Assembly: GCA_017959525.1 (NCBI GenBank)
Contig: JAGDAL010000222.1
Location: forward strand, 1-7,989
Direction: 5' to 3'
DNA: 7,989 nt
Source: Lachnospiraceae bacterium
GTDB lineage: Bacteria; Bacillota; Clostridia; Lachnospirales; Lachnospiraceae
Numbering within the stretch: the stretch's first letter is position 1; each line of letters begins with the position of its first letter. This document shows positions 1-5,392 of this stretch, piece after piece. The notes beneath the pieces are model-generated. The model was not told the origin of the DNA. It saw only the letters and a list, made by a program, of their open reading frames with translations, and ran no database searches. The translations under genes and the position numbers were made by a program.

Positions 1-77
1 CCCTATGCTTGGGCTTTGGAAATCCTGTAGATTTAAGATGGGATAGGCATAGGGATTAGATATATTTTCGTATCCCT
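1..77. repeat. Overlapping inverted repeats upstream of the SGNH esterase gene
   Basis: CCCTATGC (1-8) is the exact reverse complement of GCATAGGG (47-54), and AGGGAT (51-56) is the exact reverse complement of ATCCCT (72-77). Both pairings use bases 51-54, so the two hairpins could not form together. Neither is followed by a U-run, so neither is a clear intrinsic terminator. This may be the 3' part of a leader or of an upstream transcript cut by the window edge. No gene is seen in 1-120; GGGGA at 109-113 is the ribosome binding site for the gene at 121. Confidence 0.3.
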
Positions 78-120
78 CTGCCGGTGAATATAAAGAGAAG
101 ATTATTACGGGGAAGAATAT

Positions 121-696
121 ATGAAAAAGCTGATCTTATATGGCGACTCGAATACATATGGCTACGACCCAAGAGATTTCTTCAGTGGAAGATATGAGGA
201 AGATGTACGATGGGCCGGGATTTTGAAGCGGGAATTGGAAGGCGAATATGATGTGATTGAAGAAGGTCAGAATGGACGGTGCTTACCATCGCCATCAGAT
301 GGCTTATTTCAAGAACTGGTGCGAAGCACAGATGCAGAAGATGTGATGGTGATGATGCTTGGAACCAATGACATTCTTCTAACCAGTCGACCGGATGTGA
401 GTAGGACGGTGGAGAGAGCGCATGCGCTCTTAGAATATGTGAAGAATCATTGCGCCGGGACATTCCTTCTGATTGCTCCACCATATATCAGCGATGCCTA
501 TCCGGATTTACAGCCATATCATGATTGCTCGGTGGAGATGAATCGCCGTTTTCTGGAGCTGGCTAAGCAGTATGACATCGCTGCTGTGGATGCGGGAAGC
601 TGGAACATTCCCATGGGATCCGACGGCGTACATTTTACGGAGCAGGGGCATCTGGAGTTTGCGAAACGATTCCTGCAGAATCTACATACCATATAG
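121..696 (+). CDS. SGNH/GDSL-family esterase (acylhydrolase), small cytoplasmic
   Basis: A 191-aa single-domain SGNH hydrolase, which hydrolyses ester bonds of small or sugar-linked acyl substrates; the substrate cannot be read from sequence. The family blocks appear in order: GDSNT with nucleophile Ser10 (block I), the GQNGR stretch with Gly/Asn at 49-52 (block II), LGTND with Asn83 (block III), and SDGVHFTEQGH with Asp168 and His171 (block V). All four signature residues are therefore present. There is no signal peptide or membrane segment, and the length is typical of the compact clostridial members. The start is supported by GGGGA at 109-113, seven bases before the ATG. It lies 59 bases before the Nif11-like gene, which seems to have its own promoter, so co-function is uncertain. 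Confidence 0.9.
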   Translation: MKKLILYGDSNTYGYDPRDFFSGRYEEDVRWAGILKRELEGEYDVIEEGQNGRCLPSPSDGLFQELVRSTDAEDVMVMMLGTNDILLTSRPDVSRTVERAHALLEYVKNHCAGTFLLIAPPYISDAYPDLQPYHDCSVEMNRRFLELAKQYDIAAVDAGSWNIPMGSDGVHFTEQGHLEFAKRFLQNLHTI

Positions 697-713
697 AGCT
701 TGTATACAAAACG

Positions 714-722
714 TGGTAAAAT
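714..722 (+). promoter_or_regulatory. Possible extended -10 promoter for the Nif11-like/Cys-rich gene run
   Basis: TGGTAAAAT fits an extended -10 (TGnTATAAT) in an AT-rich gap after the esterase stop. I see no good -35 at normal spacing (TTGTAT at 700-705 is only 11 bases away), so the call rests on the extended -10 alone. Transcription would start near 729, leaving a leader of about 27 nt. Confidence 0.3.
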
Positions 723-755
723 GTAAAAAAGAAGTTTGGATTGGGGGAATGCGAG

Positions 756-1043
756 ATGTCAATGGACACGCTGTTTGAGCAGATTAGAGAGAAAGCATCG
801 CAGGACGTGGGCTTTCGGAAGCGCTTAGCGCAGGCATATGAAAGCGAACATCGCATTGTATCTTTTTGCAAAGAGTGTAATGCAGCCGGAATCGAAGTAT
901 ATCCGATGGATATTGCAGATGCAGACGAAGGCATGTATGCGGCAATGCGTCGTAGCACCAACGGCGGTGGAGAGAATTCACCGCACTTAGGTTGGCAGGA
1001 AGAAGTGTTTGAGACGTTCATGGAGGAAATCTTGAACATGTAA
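756..1043 (+). CDS. Nif11-like small protein
   Basis: A 95-aa protein starting MSMDTLFEQIREKASQDVGF. The pattern of the first 50 residues (MS-x-x-x-L-x-x-F/I, Asp17, Phe20-Arg-x-x-L, a helix, then Gly45 and the VYPMDI segment) resembles Nif11/Nif11-like leader domains, found in nitrogen-fixation-linked proteins and in leaders of some RiPP precursors. Cys38 and Cys41 form a CxxC. A Gly-rich stretch NGGGENSP (69-76) leads to an acidic, aromatic tail ending EEILNM. No Cys/Ser/Thr-rich core follows the glycines, and no modification enzyme or exporter is nearby, so a RiPP precursor role is not supported. An upstream in-frame TTG at 741 is possible, but GGGGGAA at 743-749 sits at proper distance from the ATG at 756. 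Eighteen bases separate it from the next gene. Function unknown. Confidence 0.7.
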   Translation: MSMDTLFEQIREKASQDVGFRKRLAQAYESEHRIVSFCKECNAAGIEVYPMDIADADEGMYAAMRRSTNGGGENSPHLGWQEEVFETFMEEILNM

Positions 1044-1061
1044 TTCCATGGAGGTAATCAT

Positions 1062-1286
1062 ATGGGATCGATTTTAATTAAGGATACGACCAGAGAAGAA
1101 CGGGAGCAGATTATCCGCCAGTCCTTGGACTGTGGCGGTGGATGTGAGAACTGTTCCTCCTGTTGGCTGGGCGGAGGAAGCCCGTGGGATATTTATCAGG
1201 ACTATATTGATGGCAAGCGGGAGATCCGCGAAATCAATATGAGCTATATGCAACAGTACCGACAGGATCGGGATATTAAGGGGTGA
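1062..1286 (+). CDS. Four-cysteine miniprotein, copy 1 (unknown function)
   Basis: A 74-aa protein with a charged N-terminal helix (TREEREQIIRQS), a cluster Cys24-x3-Cys28-x2-Cys31-x2-Cys34 in a Gly-rich setting, and an acidic/basic C-terminal helix containing DYIDGKREIREIN. The cluster could bind zinc or an iron-sulphur centre; that is inference. It is paralogous to the next gene: both have T-x-EER near residues 10-14, the same four Cys positions and a DYI(D/E)GKR(D/E) block. GGAGGT at 1050-1055 lies six bases before the ATG, so translation should be strong. No signal peptide or membrane segment, so it is probably cytoplasmic. The stop is six bases before the next start. Confidence 0.8.
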   Translation: MGSILIKDTTREEREQIIRQSLDCGGGCENCSSCWLGGGSPWDIYQDYIDGKREIREINMSYMQQYRQDRDIKG

Positions 1287-1292
1287 TGTGAG

Positions 1293-1487
1293 ATGGACGT
1301 ACCGGTAATTGCAACATCTACTCCGGAGGAACGAAGAGCCTATATTAAGGAACGCTTTCCTTGCATTTCGGATTGTGATATGTGCGGCCTGTGTAAAGTT
1401 TTTCACGGACAGGACGCGGAGATGGCATTCCGGGATTATATCGAAGGCAAGCGGGACTTTATGGAGGTCTTTGCGGACTATAAGTAG
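1293..1487 (+). CDS. Four-cysteine miniprotein, copy 2 (unknown function)
   Basis: A 64-aa paralogue of the preceding protein. Cysteines fall at exactly residues 24, 28, 31 and 34 (CISDCDMCGLC), preceded by TPEERRAYIKERF and followed by FRDYIEGKRDFMEVFADY. The Gly-rich surroundings of copy 1 are lost and the tail is ten residues shorter, so the two have diverged and are probably not redundant. The ATG lies six bases after the upstream TGA, with only a weak GGGGTGA site overlapping that stop, which suggests translational coupling. The iron-sulphur-flavoprotein-like gene follows after 48 bases. A metal- or cluster-binding role is an inference from the cysteines only. Confidence 0.75.
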   Translation: MDVPVIATSTPEERRAYIKERFPCISDCDMCGLCKVFHGQDAEMAFRDYIEGKRDFMEVFADYK

Positions 1488-1535
1488 TGTATGAAACTCA
1501 GTTGAGGGTAAAAAAGAAAGTGGAGGTTAACACAA

Positions 1536-2165
1536 ATGGCAAAAGTAATTATTTTAAACGGTAGTGCACATGTACATGGTTGTACAGCAACCGCGCTGGA
1601 CGAGATGATCAAAGTCTTTGAAGCAGAAGGCGTGGAGACCGAGCTGATTCAGGTAGGCAGCCAGGCTATCCGTGGTTGTGTGGGATGCGGATACTGTGAG
1701 AAAAACGGTAGATGCGTCTTCGGCGATGATCTGGTGAACGAAGTAGCCAAGAAGTTCGAGGAGGCAGACGGCCTGGTAGTAGGAAGCCCGGTATATTATG
1801 CATCTCCAAACGGAACCATCATTTCCTTCTTGGATCGCTTGTTCTACAGCACATCTTTTTCCAAGCAGATGAAGGTTGGTGCCGCAGTGGTAAGCTGCCG
1901 TCGTGGTGGTAACACCGCAAGCTTCGATGTGTTGAACAAGTACTTCACCATCAGCGGCATGCCGGTAGCATCCAGTACTTATTGGAATCAGGTACACGGA
2001 TTCACGGCAGAAGATGTGAAAAAAGATTTGGAAGGTTTGCAGACCATGCGAAATCTTGCGAAGAACATGTCCTTCATGATGAAGTGCTTCGTAGAAGCCA
2101 AGAAGGCAGATATCATTCCGGTGTTGGAGCGCGATGAATTCACCAGCTTCCCGGATGGAAAGTAA
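1536..2165 (+). CDS. Flavodoxin-fold FMN oxidoreductase with 4-Cys motif (iron-sulphur flavoprotein-like)
   Basis: A 209-aa member of the NAD(P)H-dependent FMN reductase/flavodoxin-like superfamily. The N-terminal strand and phosphate loop VIILNGSAHVHGCTATA (4-20) and the SPVYYASPNGTIISFLDR segment (84-101) are FMN-site features; CRRGGNT (121-127) is a third conserved loop. Cys48, Cys51, Cys54 and Cys60 form CX2CX2CX5C, matching the compact motif that holds the [4Fe-4S] cluster in archaeal and clostridial Isf proteins. It should be a cytoplasmic electron-transfer flavoenzyme; its partner and substrate are unknown. GGAGGTT at 1522-1528 sets the start. It is the last gene of the run beginning at 756 and is followed by a terminator-like hairpin. 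Family assignment is firm; the intact cluster is inferred from the cysteines. Confidence 0.88.
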   Translation: MAKVIILNGSAHVHGCTATALDEMIKVFEAEGVETELIQVGSQAIRGCVGCGYCEKNGRCVFGDDLVNEVAKKFEEADGLVVGSPVYYASPNGTIISFLDRLFYSTSFSKQMKVGAAVVSCRRGGNTASFDVLNKYFTISGMPVASSTYWNQVHGFTAEDVKKDLEGLQTMRNLAKNMSFMMKCFVEAKKADIIPVLERDEFTSFPDGK

Positions 2166-2184
2166 ATAGAAATCAGTAAAAGCA

Positions 2185-2240
2185 AAGACAGCACGCTTGT
2201 TACCGTCGGAACGGTAGTAGGGCGTGCTGTCTTCTTATGT
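2185..2240 (+). terminator. Probable terminator of the Cys-rich/flavoprotein gene run
   Basis: AAGACAGCACGC (2185-2196) pairs perfectly with GCGTGCTGTCTT (2222-2233), a 12-bp stem. Inside it TACCGT (2201-2206) and ACGGTA (2211-2216) form a second hairpin with loop CGGA. It starts 20 bases after the stop of the oxidoreductase gene. The following CTTCTTATGTTG is only moderately U-rich, so it may also act as an mRNA 3'-end stabiliser. Confidence 0.65.
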
Positions 2241-2242
2241 TG

Positions 2243-2351
2243 TCCCAACGATTGTCCAAGTTTATCAAGCGGAAGGACCCACGAAAGCCACAGTATTTTT
2301 GGACGCAAAAAGACGCAGGTGAGAAACCTGCGCCGCCTTGCCTCGTTGGGG
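2243..2351. other. Possible structured RNA element in the intergenic region
   Basis: CCCAACGA (2244-2251) is the exact reverse complement of TCGTTGGG (2343-2350) and could close a domain of about 109 nt. Inside it, GTCCAA (2254-2259) can pair with TTGGAC (2299-2304) and CGCAGGT (2314-2320) with ACCTGCG (2326-2332, loop GAGAA). GACGCA occurs twice (2302-2307, 2312-2317). I could not match it to a known riboswitch or housekeeping RNA. The strand is undecided, since neither side has a U-run. The rest of the 2241-2554 gap (2352-2500) is AT-rich, without a supportable gene; CATGCGCATG at 2379-2388 is a perfect 10-bp palindrome. Confidence 0.35.
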
Positions 2352-2508
2352 GGAAAACTAGAGATGTATTATATATAACATGCGCATGGACACAAAAAGG
2401 ATACACAGTGTGAAAATATTTTCTTTGAATGAATTGCTGAATGAATTTCGCATACAACCACAAGTTGACATGTTATCGTTTGCAGGTGCATTTTTGACGG
2501 AAAATGTA

Positions 2509-2517
2509 TGGTAGAAT
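2509..2517 (+). promoter_or_regulatory. Possible extended -10 promoter for the ArsC/Spx-like gene
   Basis: TGGTAGAAT is an extended -10 type sequence. The nearby TTGACG (2494-2499) is only 12 bases upstream of the hexamer, too close for a normal -35. A start near 2524 would give a leader of about 30 nt with AGGA at 2541-2544 before the ATG at 2555. Confidence 0.35.
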
Positions 2518-2554
2518 ACTAAATAGAATAATAAGTGAAAAGGACGAAAATAAT

Positions 2555-2896
2555 ATGAACATACAGATTTTTGGAACAAAGAAATGCAACGATACAATTA
2601 AAGCTGAGCGGTTTTTCAAGGAGCGCGGAATCAAGTATCAATTCATCGACATGAAAGAGAAGGGCATGAGCAAGGGCGAATTAACTTCTGTTGCTTCAAA
2701 CAATGGCGGTATTGCCAATCTGGTAAATCCGGATGCAAAAGATAAGGACGCCGTTGCACTATTTCAATATATTGCCGACGAAGATAAGCTTGAGAAGTTG
2801 TTGGAAAACCAACAGATTATTAAGACGCCGGTCGTTAGAAATGGTAAGCAATCTACACTCGGTTATCAGCCGGATGTATGGAAGAAATGGGAGTGA
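2555..2896 (+). CDS. ArsC/Spx-family thioredoxin-fold protein (YffB-like)
   Basis: A 113-aa protein of the ArsC/Spx/YffB family. It opens with strand IQIFGTKKCND, holding a single Cys11 where arsenate reductases have their catalytic cysteine and Spx has a CxxC; the second Cys of Spx is absent (Asn12-Asp13-Thr14). The C-terminal IIKTPVVRNGK (88-98) contains the cis-Pro92 region and ends in LGYQPDVWKKW. In true ArsC and many YffB proteins an Arg precedes this proline (RP); here it is Thr91, so arsenate reduction is doubtful. The protein is more likely a thiol- or glutathione-like redox protein or a regulator. I start at ATG 2555, not at in-frame ATG 2504, because AGGA at 2541-2544 fits and the family fold begins directly after it. 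It heads a three-gene + strand group ending at 3921. Confidence 0.85.
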   Translation: MNIQIFGTKKCNDTIKAERFFKERGIKYQFIDMKEKGMSKGELTSVASNNGGIANLVNPDAKDKDAVALFQYIADEDKLEKLLENQQIIKTPVVRNGKQSTLGYQPDVWKKWE

Positions 2897-2938
2897 CACT
2901 GCATTAAAGAGGGACAAAAGTAGGACAGGAGAGACAGA

Positions 2939-3325
2939 ATGTTAGTACGAGACTTATATGATTACTTGGCAACACAGGATGAGAACCTTGAGGTTACGAT
3001 TATGGATATTTGCGTTTGCAACGAGATCGTTCTTCGGGATCAGAAATTGGTGCTATCTACCGATTTTGAAAATGTATCCGAGGGAACATCGGTAGAACCT
3101 TATATATTAAGAGCGCATGATTTCCGGAACTATCTGGATGGACATCCGGAAGCTTTCGATTATGAGGTGTATTGTGAACGATATCCGGTAAGTATGGAAG
3201 AAACCAAGGAGACGGTGCTGGAGTTGGATGTGAATACCACCGATGAAGTGAACCTTGTGGCTCCTGAGGAGCTGAATGTGCAGGAAAAGAAAAAGGGATT
3301 TTTCGCCCGACTTTTTTCAAAATAG
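2939..3325 (+). CDS. Hypothetical acidic protein with basic C-terminal tail
   Basis: A 128-aa protein I do not recognise. The N-terminal part (MLVRDLYDYLATQDENLEVTIMD) looks like a helix followed by a strand, the middle (DFRNYLDGHPEAFDYEVYCERYPV, 61-84) is acidic and aromatic, and residues 88-112 are acidic. It ends EKKKGFFARLFSK, a basic, aromatic tail of a kind that can contact membrane or ribosome. There is no signal peptide or TM segment. AGGAGA at 2927-2932 is six bases before the ATG. It lies 42 bases after the ArsC/Spx-like gene with no terminator between, so co-transcription is likely. Confidence 0.75.
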   Translation: MLVRDLYDYLATQDENLEVTIMDICVCNEIVLRDQKLVLSTDFENVSEGTSVEPYILRAHDFRNYLDGHPEAFDYEVYCERYPVSMEETKETVLELDVNTTDEVNLVAPEELNVQEKKKGFFARLFSK

Positions 3326-3335
3326 AAAAAAGGTG

Positions 3336-3341
3336 TATACT
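3336..3341 (+). promoter_or_regulatory. Possible -10 for the two-TM membrane protein gene
   Basis: TATACT sits in GGTGTATACTTA (3332-3343), a 12-mer that recurs exactly before argC (6960-6971). The -35 region is only T-rich (TTTTTC at 3313-3318, 17-bp spacing). The gene at 3382 may thus have its own weak start in addition to readthrough. Confidence 0.3.
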
Positions 3342-3381
3342 TAGCTGGATGAATAAATAAGACATAAGAGGGGAAAACAAA

Positions 3382-3870
3382 ATGTTAACAGGTACTGAAA
3401 TTATTGAACTAGTAAAGCAGTTTTTAACACCACAGGTCATTGTTTGGCTGATTCTGTGTGCCATTGTATATGGCGTTTTGCATTTCGTGATGTCTCGGTT
3501 TGGCGTCTTTGGTGAAGGCAAGCGGAAGCTGAAGGAGGCCAAGGAGCACGGACGTAAGCTGACGGGTTTCATCGATGGCCATACGCAGGAACTGCACAAC
3601 GAGGGTATTACGATTCCGGGAACCAAGGTTCGCCTGCATTGCTATCGTTATCGATACACACATCCATATTCCAAGGAGATGTGCCGCTATTATCTGTGGC
3701 AGAGATCCAATTGTGTTGGTGCACAGATTGCCCTGTATTATGACGAGAACGGTCGTGTATTCCATTCCGCTACGGATGCAACTCCGCTGGCTCCATTATG
3801 GAGAGCAATCTATACCGCAGTTCCTGCAGTTGTAATGGCACTGATTGGTAGAGCAATAGGGTGGTTATAA
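3382..3870 (+). CDS. Hypothetical membrane protein with two TM helices
   Basis: A 162-aa protein with a TM helix near residues 19-37 (VIVWLILCAIVYGVLHFVM), a basic linker (GKRKLKEAKEHGRK), a central soluble domain of about 100 residues and a second TM near 142-161. Positive charge after TM1 suggests that the central domain is cytoplasmic, with both ends outside or in the membrane. The segment GTKVRLHCYRYRYTHPY followed by GAQIALYYDENGRVF recalls the two-TM DUF3592-type layout (a variable middle then a V-x-V-YYD turn), but this similarity is weak and the family is not assigned. AGGGG at 3369-3373 precedes the ATG by eight bases. The gene ends 17 bases before a strong terminator. Confidence 0.75.
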   Translation: MLTGTEIIELVKQFLTPQVIVWLILCAIVYGVLHFVMSRFGVFGEGKRKLKEAKEHGRKLTGFIDGHTQELHNEGITIPGTKVRLHCYRYRYTHPYSKEMCRYYLWQRSNCVGAQIALYYDENGRVFHSATDATPLAPLWRAIYTAVPAVVMALIGRAIGWL

Positions 3871-3887
3871 AAGTAGATGCATAGCAG

Positions 3888-3921
3888 AAGCCTCGGACGT
3901 TATGATGTCCGAGGCTTTTTT
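3888..3921 (+). terminator. Intrinsic terminator after the two-TM protein gene
   Basis: AAGCCTCGGAC (3888-3898) pairs perfectly with GTCCGAGGCTT (3907-3917), with loop GTTATGAT, and the stem runs into TTTTTT ending at 3921. On the opposite strand the stem lacks a clean U-run, so it is at most a weak terminator for the convergent - strand gene. Confidence 0.92.
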
Positions 3922-3929
3922 GATGCCAA

Positions 3930-5213
3930 TTAGTACTCCGGATTGGTGGCTTGAACTTCGTAGTAGAAGATCATACCGTCGTATAGGTCGGTTGGTGTCA
4001 TATTGATGCGGTAAACGTAAGGTAACAAATAATATATCGTGCTGAAGGCTTCTCCCAAGGAGGTCATGTTCATCTTGGAGTGGACCTGTTCATAGACCTC
4101 CGGGTGGTCGGTTTCGCTGAGTGCGGTAAAATCCAGGAAGTAATGCTTATCTTCCATGTACTTGGCCTGATATGCCATTGGGTCAGCGGAGTGGAAGAAG
4201 TAGTCCTTACGGGTATATTCTGCTGAGGTCTCTACGCGGATGTTGGCTTTGCCCTTGAAAGTGTCGGTGCCTAAGCTGTAATAGGCATCACCATATTGTT
4301 CTTTTAATACGCCGCCCATGGCGACCGGGGTGATTGCGCTGGAAGTGCACTTGGCAATATGTCCGTCGTGTCCGGCGATGAGAAGCTTGCCGGATCCAAG
4401 CTCTTTTTCCTGATTTAAAATCCAGGTGACATTGGCTGCCATGGCAGTATCACGGTAAGTGTAGCTGTCCGGGAACTGCAACTGGTAGTATTCACGGGCT
4501 GCCTCCATGTTTTCTACCACCTTCTTCATGTTGATGACATCTGGGTCTGCCGGGTCACACTGATTCAATGCGGTGCCAATCTGCTGTAATTCCTGTGAGA
4601 TTGCTTCTACCTCTGTCTCAGACAATGTTTCTGTACGGTCCGGATCGGCCATGGCCTCCATTGCCTTGGTGCTGCAGCCTTCCAGGTTGTGGGAAGCGAT
4701 GAAGGTCTTCAGTGGTTCTACATCTTTTTCCCAGTTTTGCATGTCGAATCCATAGAAGCGGAGACGCTTGTCGGCCGGTACCGAAGCATTGTAGTCACGC
4801 ATCCAGGATAAAAGGTCTGCCATCTGCTGTGTATGATAGATGTTAAAAGACAAGTTGTTTACGATATCGCGGGCATCGCCGTCGCCGCCCTGAACGTAGG
4901 CGTTGGCTGCCAGACAATCACCGAAGTCTGCTTCAATAGCGATGGCGCGGTAGTCGTATTTTTCTACCAGGAGCTTGAATACTTCCAACTTGGATTCCTG
5001 GAACTCGACGCTGCCGTGAGTGGCTTCGCCTAAACCTACGATCTGTACGCCTTCCGGGATGGTAAGGTCAGCCACCGGTGTAGCAGCTGCGATCACGTCT
5101 TTGTTTTTATGTGCGGATAGGACGGTCTTGATATTCAGTCCTACGGTTAATGCGATTGCGATTACGAGTATGATAATCAGTAATACTTTTCCAATCTTTT
5201 TTAATACTTTCAT
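3930..5213 (-). CDS. Membrane-anchored erythromycin esterase-family protein
   Basis: A 427-aa protein of the erythromycin esterase (Ere) superfamily. Lys-rich MKVLKKIGK is followed by a hydrophobic helix (about 10-26) that acts as a signal anchor, so the enzyme domain should be extracellular. Family residues are kept: GLGEATHG with Glu63 and His66, IEADFG with Glu94, YRDTAMAANV with Arg254, and GHDGHIAK with His282 and His285 (usually HNxH; Asn is Asp here). This points to an active hydrolase, but macrolide cleavage is not shown; relatives occur in many non-resistance settings. The reading frame continues upstream to 5369, but the ATG at 5213 is preferred because GGGAGG lies about 11 bases before it and the anchor begins there. 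It lies downstream of argG, separated by a terminator. Confidence 0.85.
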   Translation of the reverse strand: MKVLKKIGKVLLIIILVIAIALTVGLNIKTVLSAHKNKDVIAAATPVADLTIPEGVQIVGLGEATHGSVEFQESKLEVFKLLVEKYDYRAIAIEADFGDCLAANAYVQGGDGDARDIVNNLSFNIYHTQQMADLLSWMRDYNASVPADKRLRFYGFDMQNWEKDVEPLKTFIASHNLEGCSTKAMEAMADPDRTETLSETEVEAISQELQQIGTALNQCDPADPDVINMKKVVENMEAAREYYQLQFPDSYTYRDTAMAANVTWILNQEKELGSGKLLIAGHDGHIAKCTSSAITPVAMGGVLKEQYGDAYYSLGTDTFKGKANIRVETSAEYTRKDYFFHSADPMAYQAKYMEDKHYFLDFTALSETDHPEVYEQVHSKMNMTSLGEAFSTIYYLLPYVYRINMTPTDLYDGMIFYYEVQATNPEY

Positions 5214-5307
5214 TTCTTTTTGGTCCTCCCTGCGACTCATTTGATAATCCAAGGATAGCAAATATGTATGCTGGCTTCCCTCGATTTGGCTTACATTGTG
5301 GGCAAGA

Positions 5308-5329
5308 AACCTTACAGTCTTGTAAGGTT
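5308..5329. repeat. Perfect 9-bp inverted repeat between argG and the Ere-family gene
   Basis: AACCTTACA (5308-5316), spacer GTCT, TGTAAGGTT (5321-5329). On the - strand it comes just after the argG terminator and about 95 bases before the Ere-family start. It has no good U-run, so it is a poor terminator. The CTTACA...TGTAAG layout resembles operators of MerR-type regulators, but I find no -35/-10 pair flanking it at the long spacing those need. Confidence 0.35.
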
Positions 5330-5341
5330 CGAAAAAAGCAT

Positions 5342-5376
5342 AAAAAGAAGACAGTGCCAAAATAAGCACTGCCTTC
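5342..5376 (-). terminator. Intrinsic terminator of argG
   Basis: Read on the - strand, GAAGGCAGTGC (5376-5366) pairs with GCACTGTCTTC (5357-5347), 11 pairs with one G-U, loop TTATTTTG, followed by TTTTT (5346-5342) and a further T-run at 5337-5332. It begins 16 bases after the argG stop codon. Confidence 0.9.
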
Positions 5377-5392
5377 GTAATTACGATATGGA

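Noticed and set aside
1131..1168. CX3CX2C in miniprotein 1 (and 2) as a radical SAM motif
   Set aside because: The proteins are 64-74 aa and lack a TIM barrel and all other radical SAM motifs; the spacing match is coincidental.
756..1487. RiPP biosynthetic cluster
   Set aside because: No lanthipeptide synthetase, radical SAM, cyclodehydratase, protease or transporter gene is in the window, and no core-like C-terminus is seen.
2301..2342. GGACGCAAA...TTGCC as a c-di-GMP-I (GEMM) riboswitch core
   Set aside because: The upstream GGCAAACC half, the GNRA-loop stem and the receptor helix are missing; only GGACGCAAA matches.
2465..2493. TTGACA (2465-2470) as -35 of a promoter
   Set aside because: No acceptable -10 at 16-18 bases (GCATTT at 17).
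2504..2554. ArsC/Spx-like protein starting at ATG 2504
   Set aside because: No ribosome binding site; the stretch overlaps the predicted promoter; the family fold starts at ATG 2555 after AGGA.
3057..3626. 189-codon open frame on the - strand
   Set aside because: It runs antisense through two better-supported + strand genes with ribosome binding sites, and its translation shows no domain-like pattern.
5214..5369. Ere-family protein starting at the far-upstream ATG (5369)
   Set aside because: It would overlap the argG terminator hairpin, lacks a family-like N-terminus, and ignores the GGGAGG site before the ATG at 5213.
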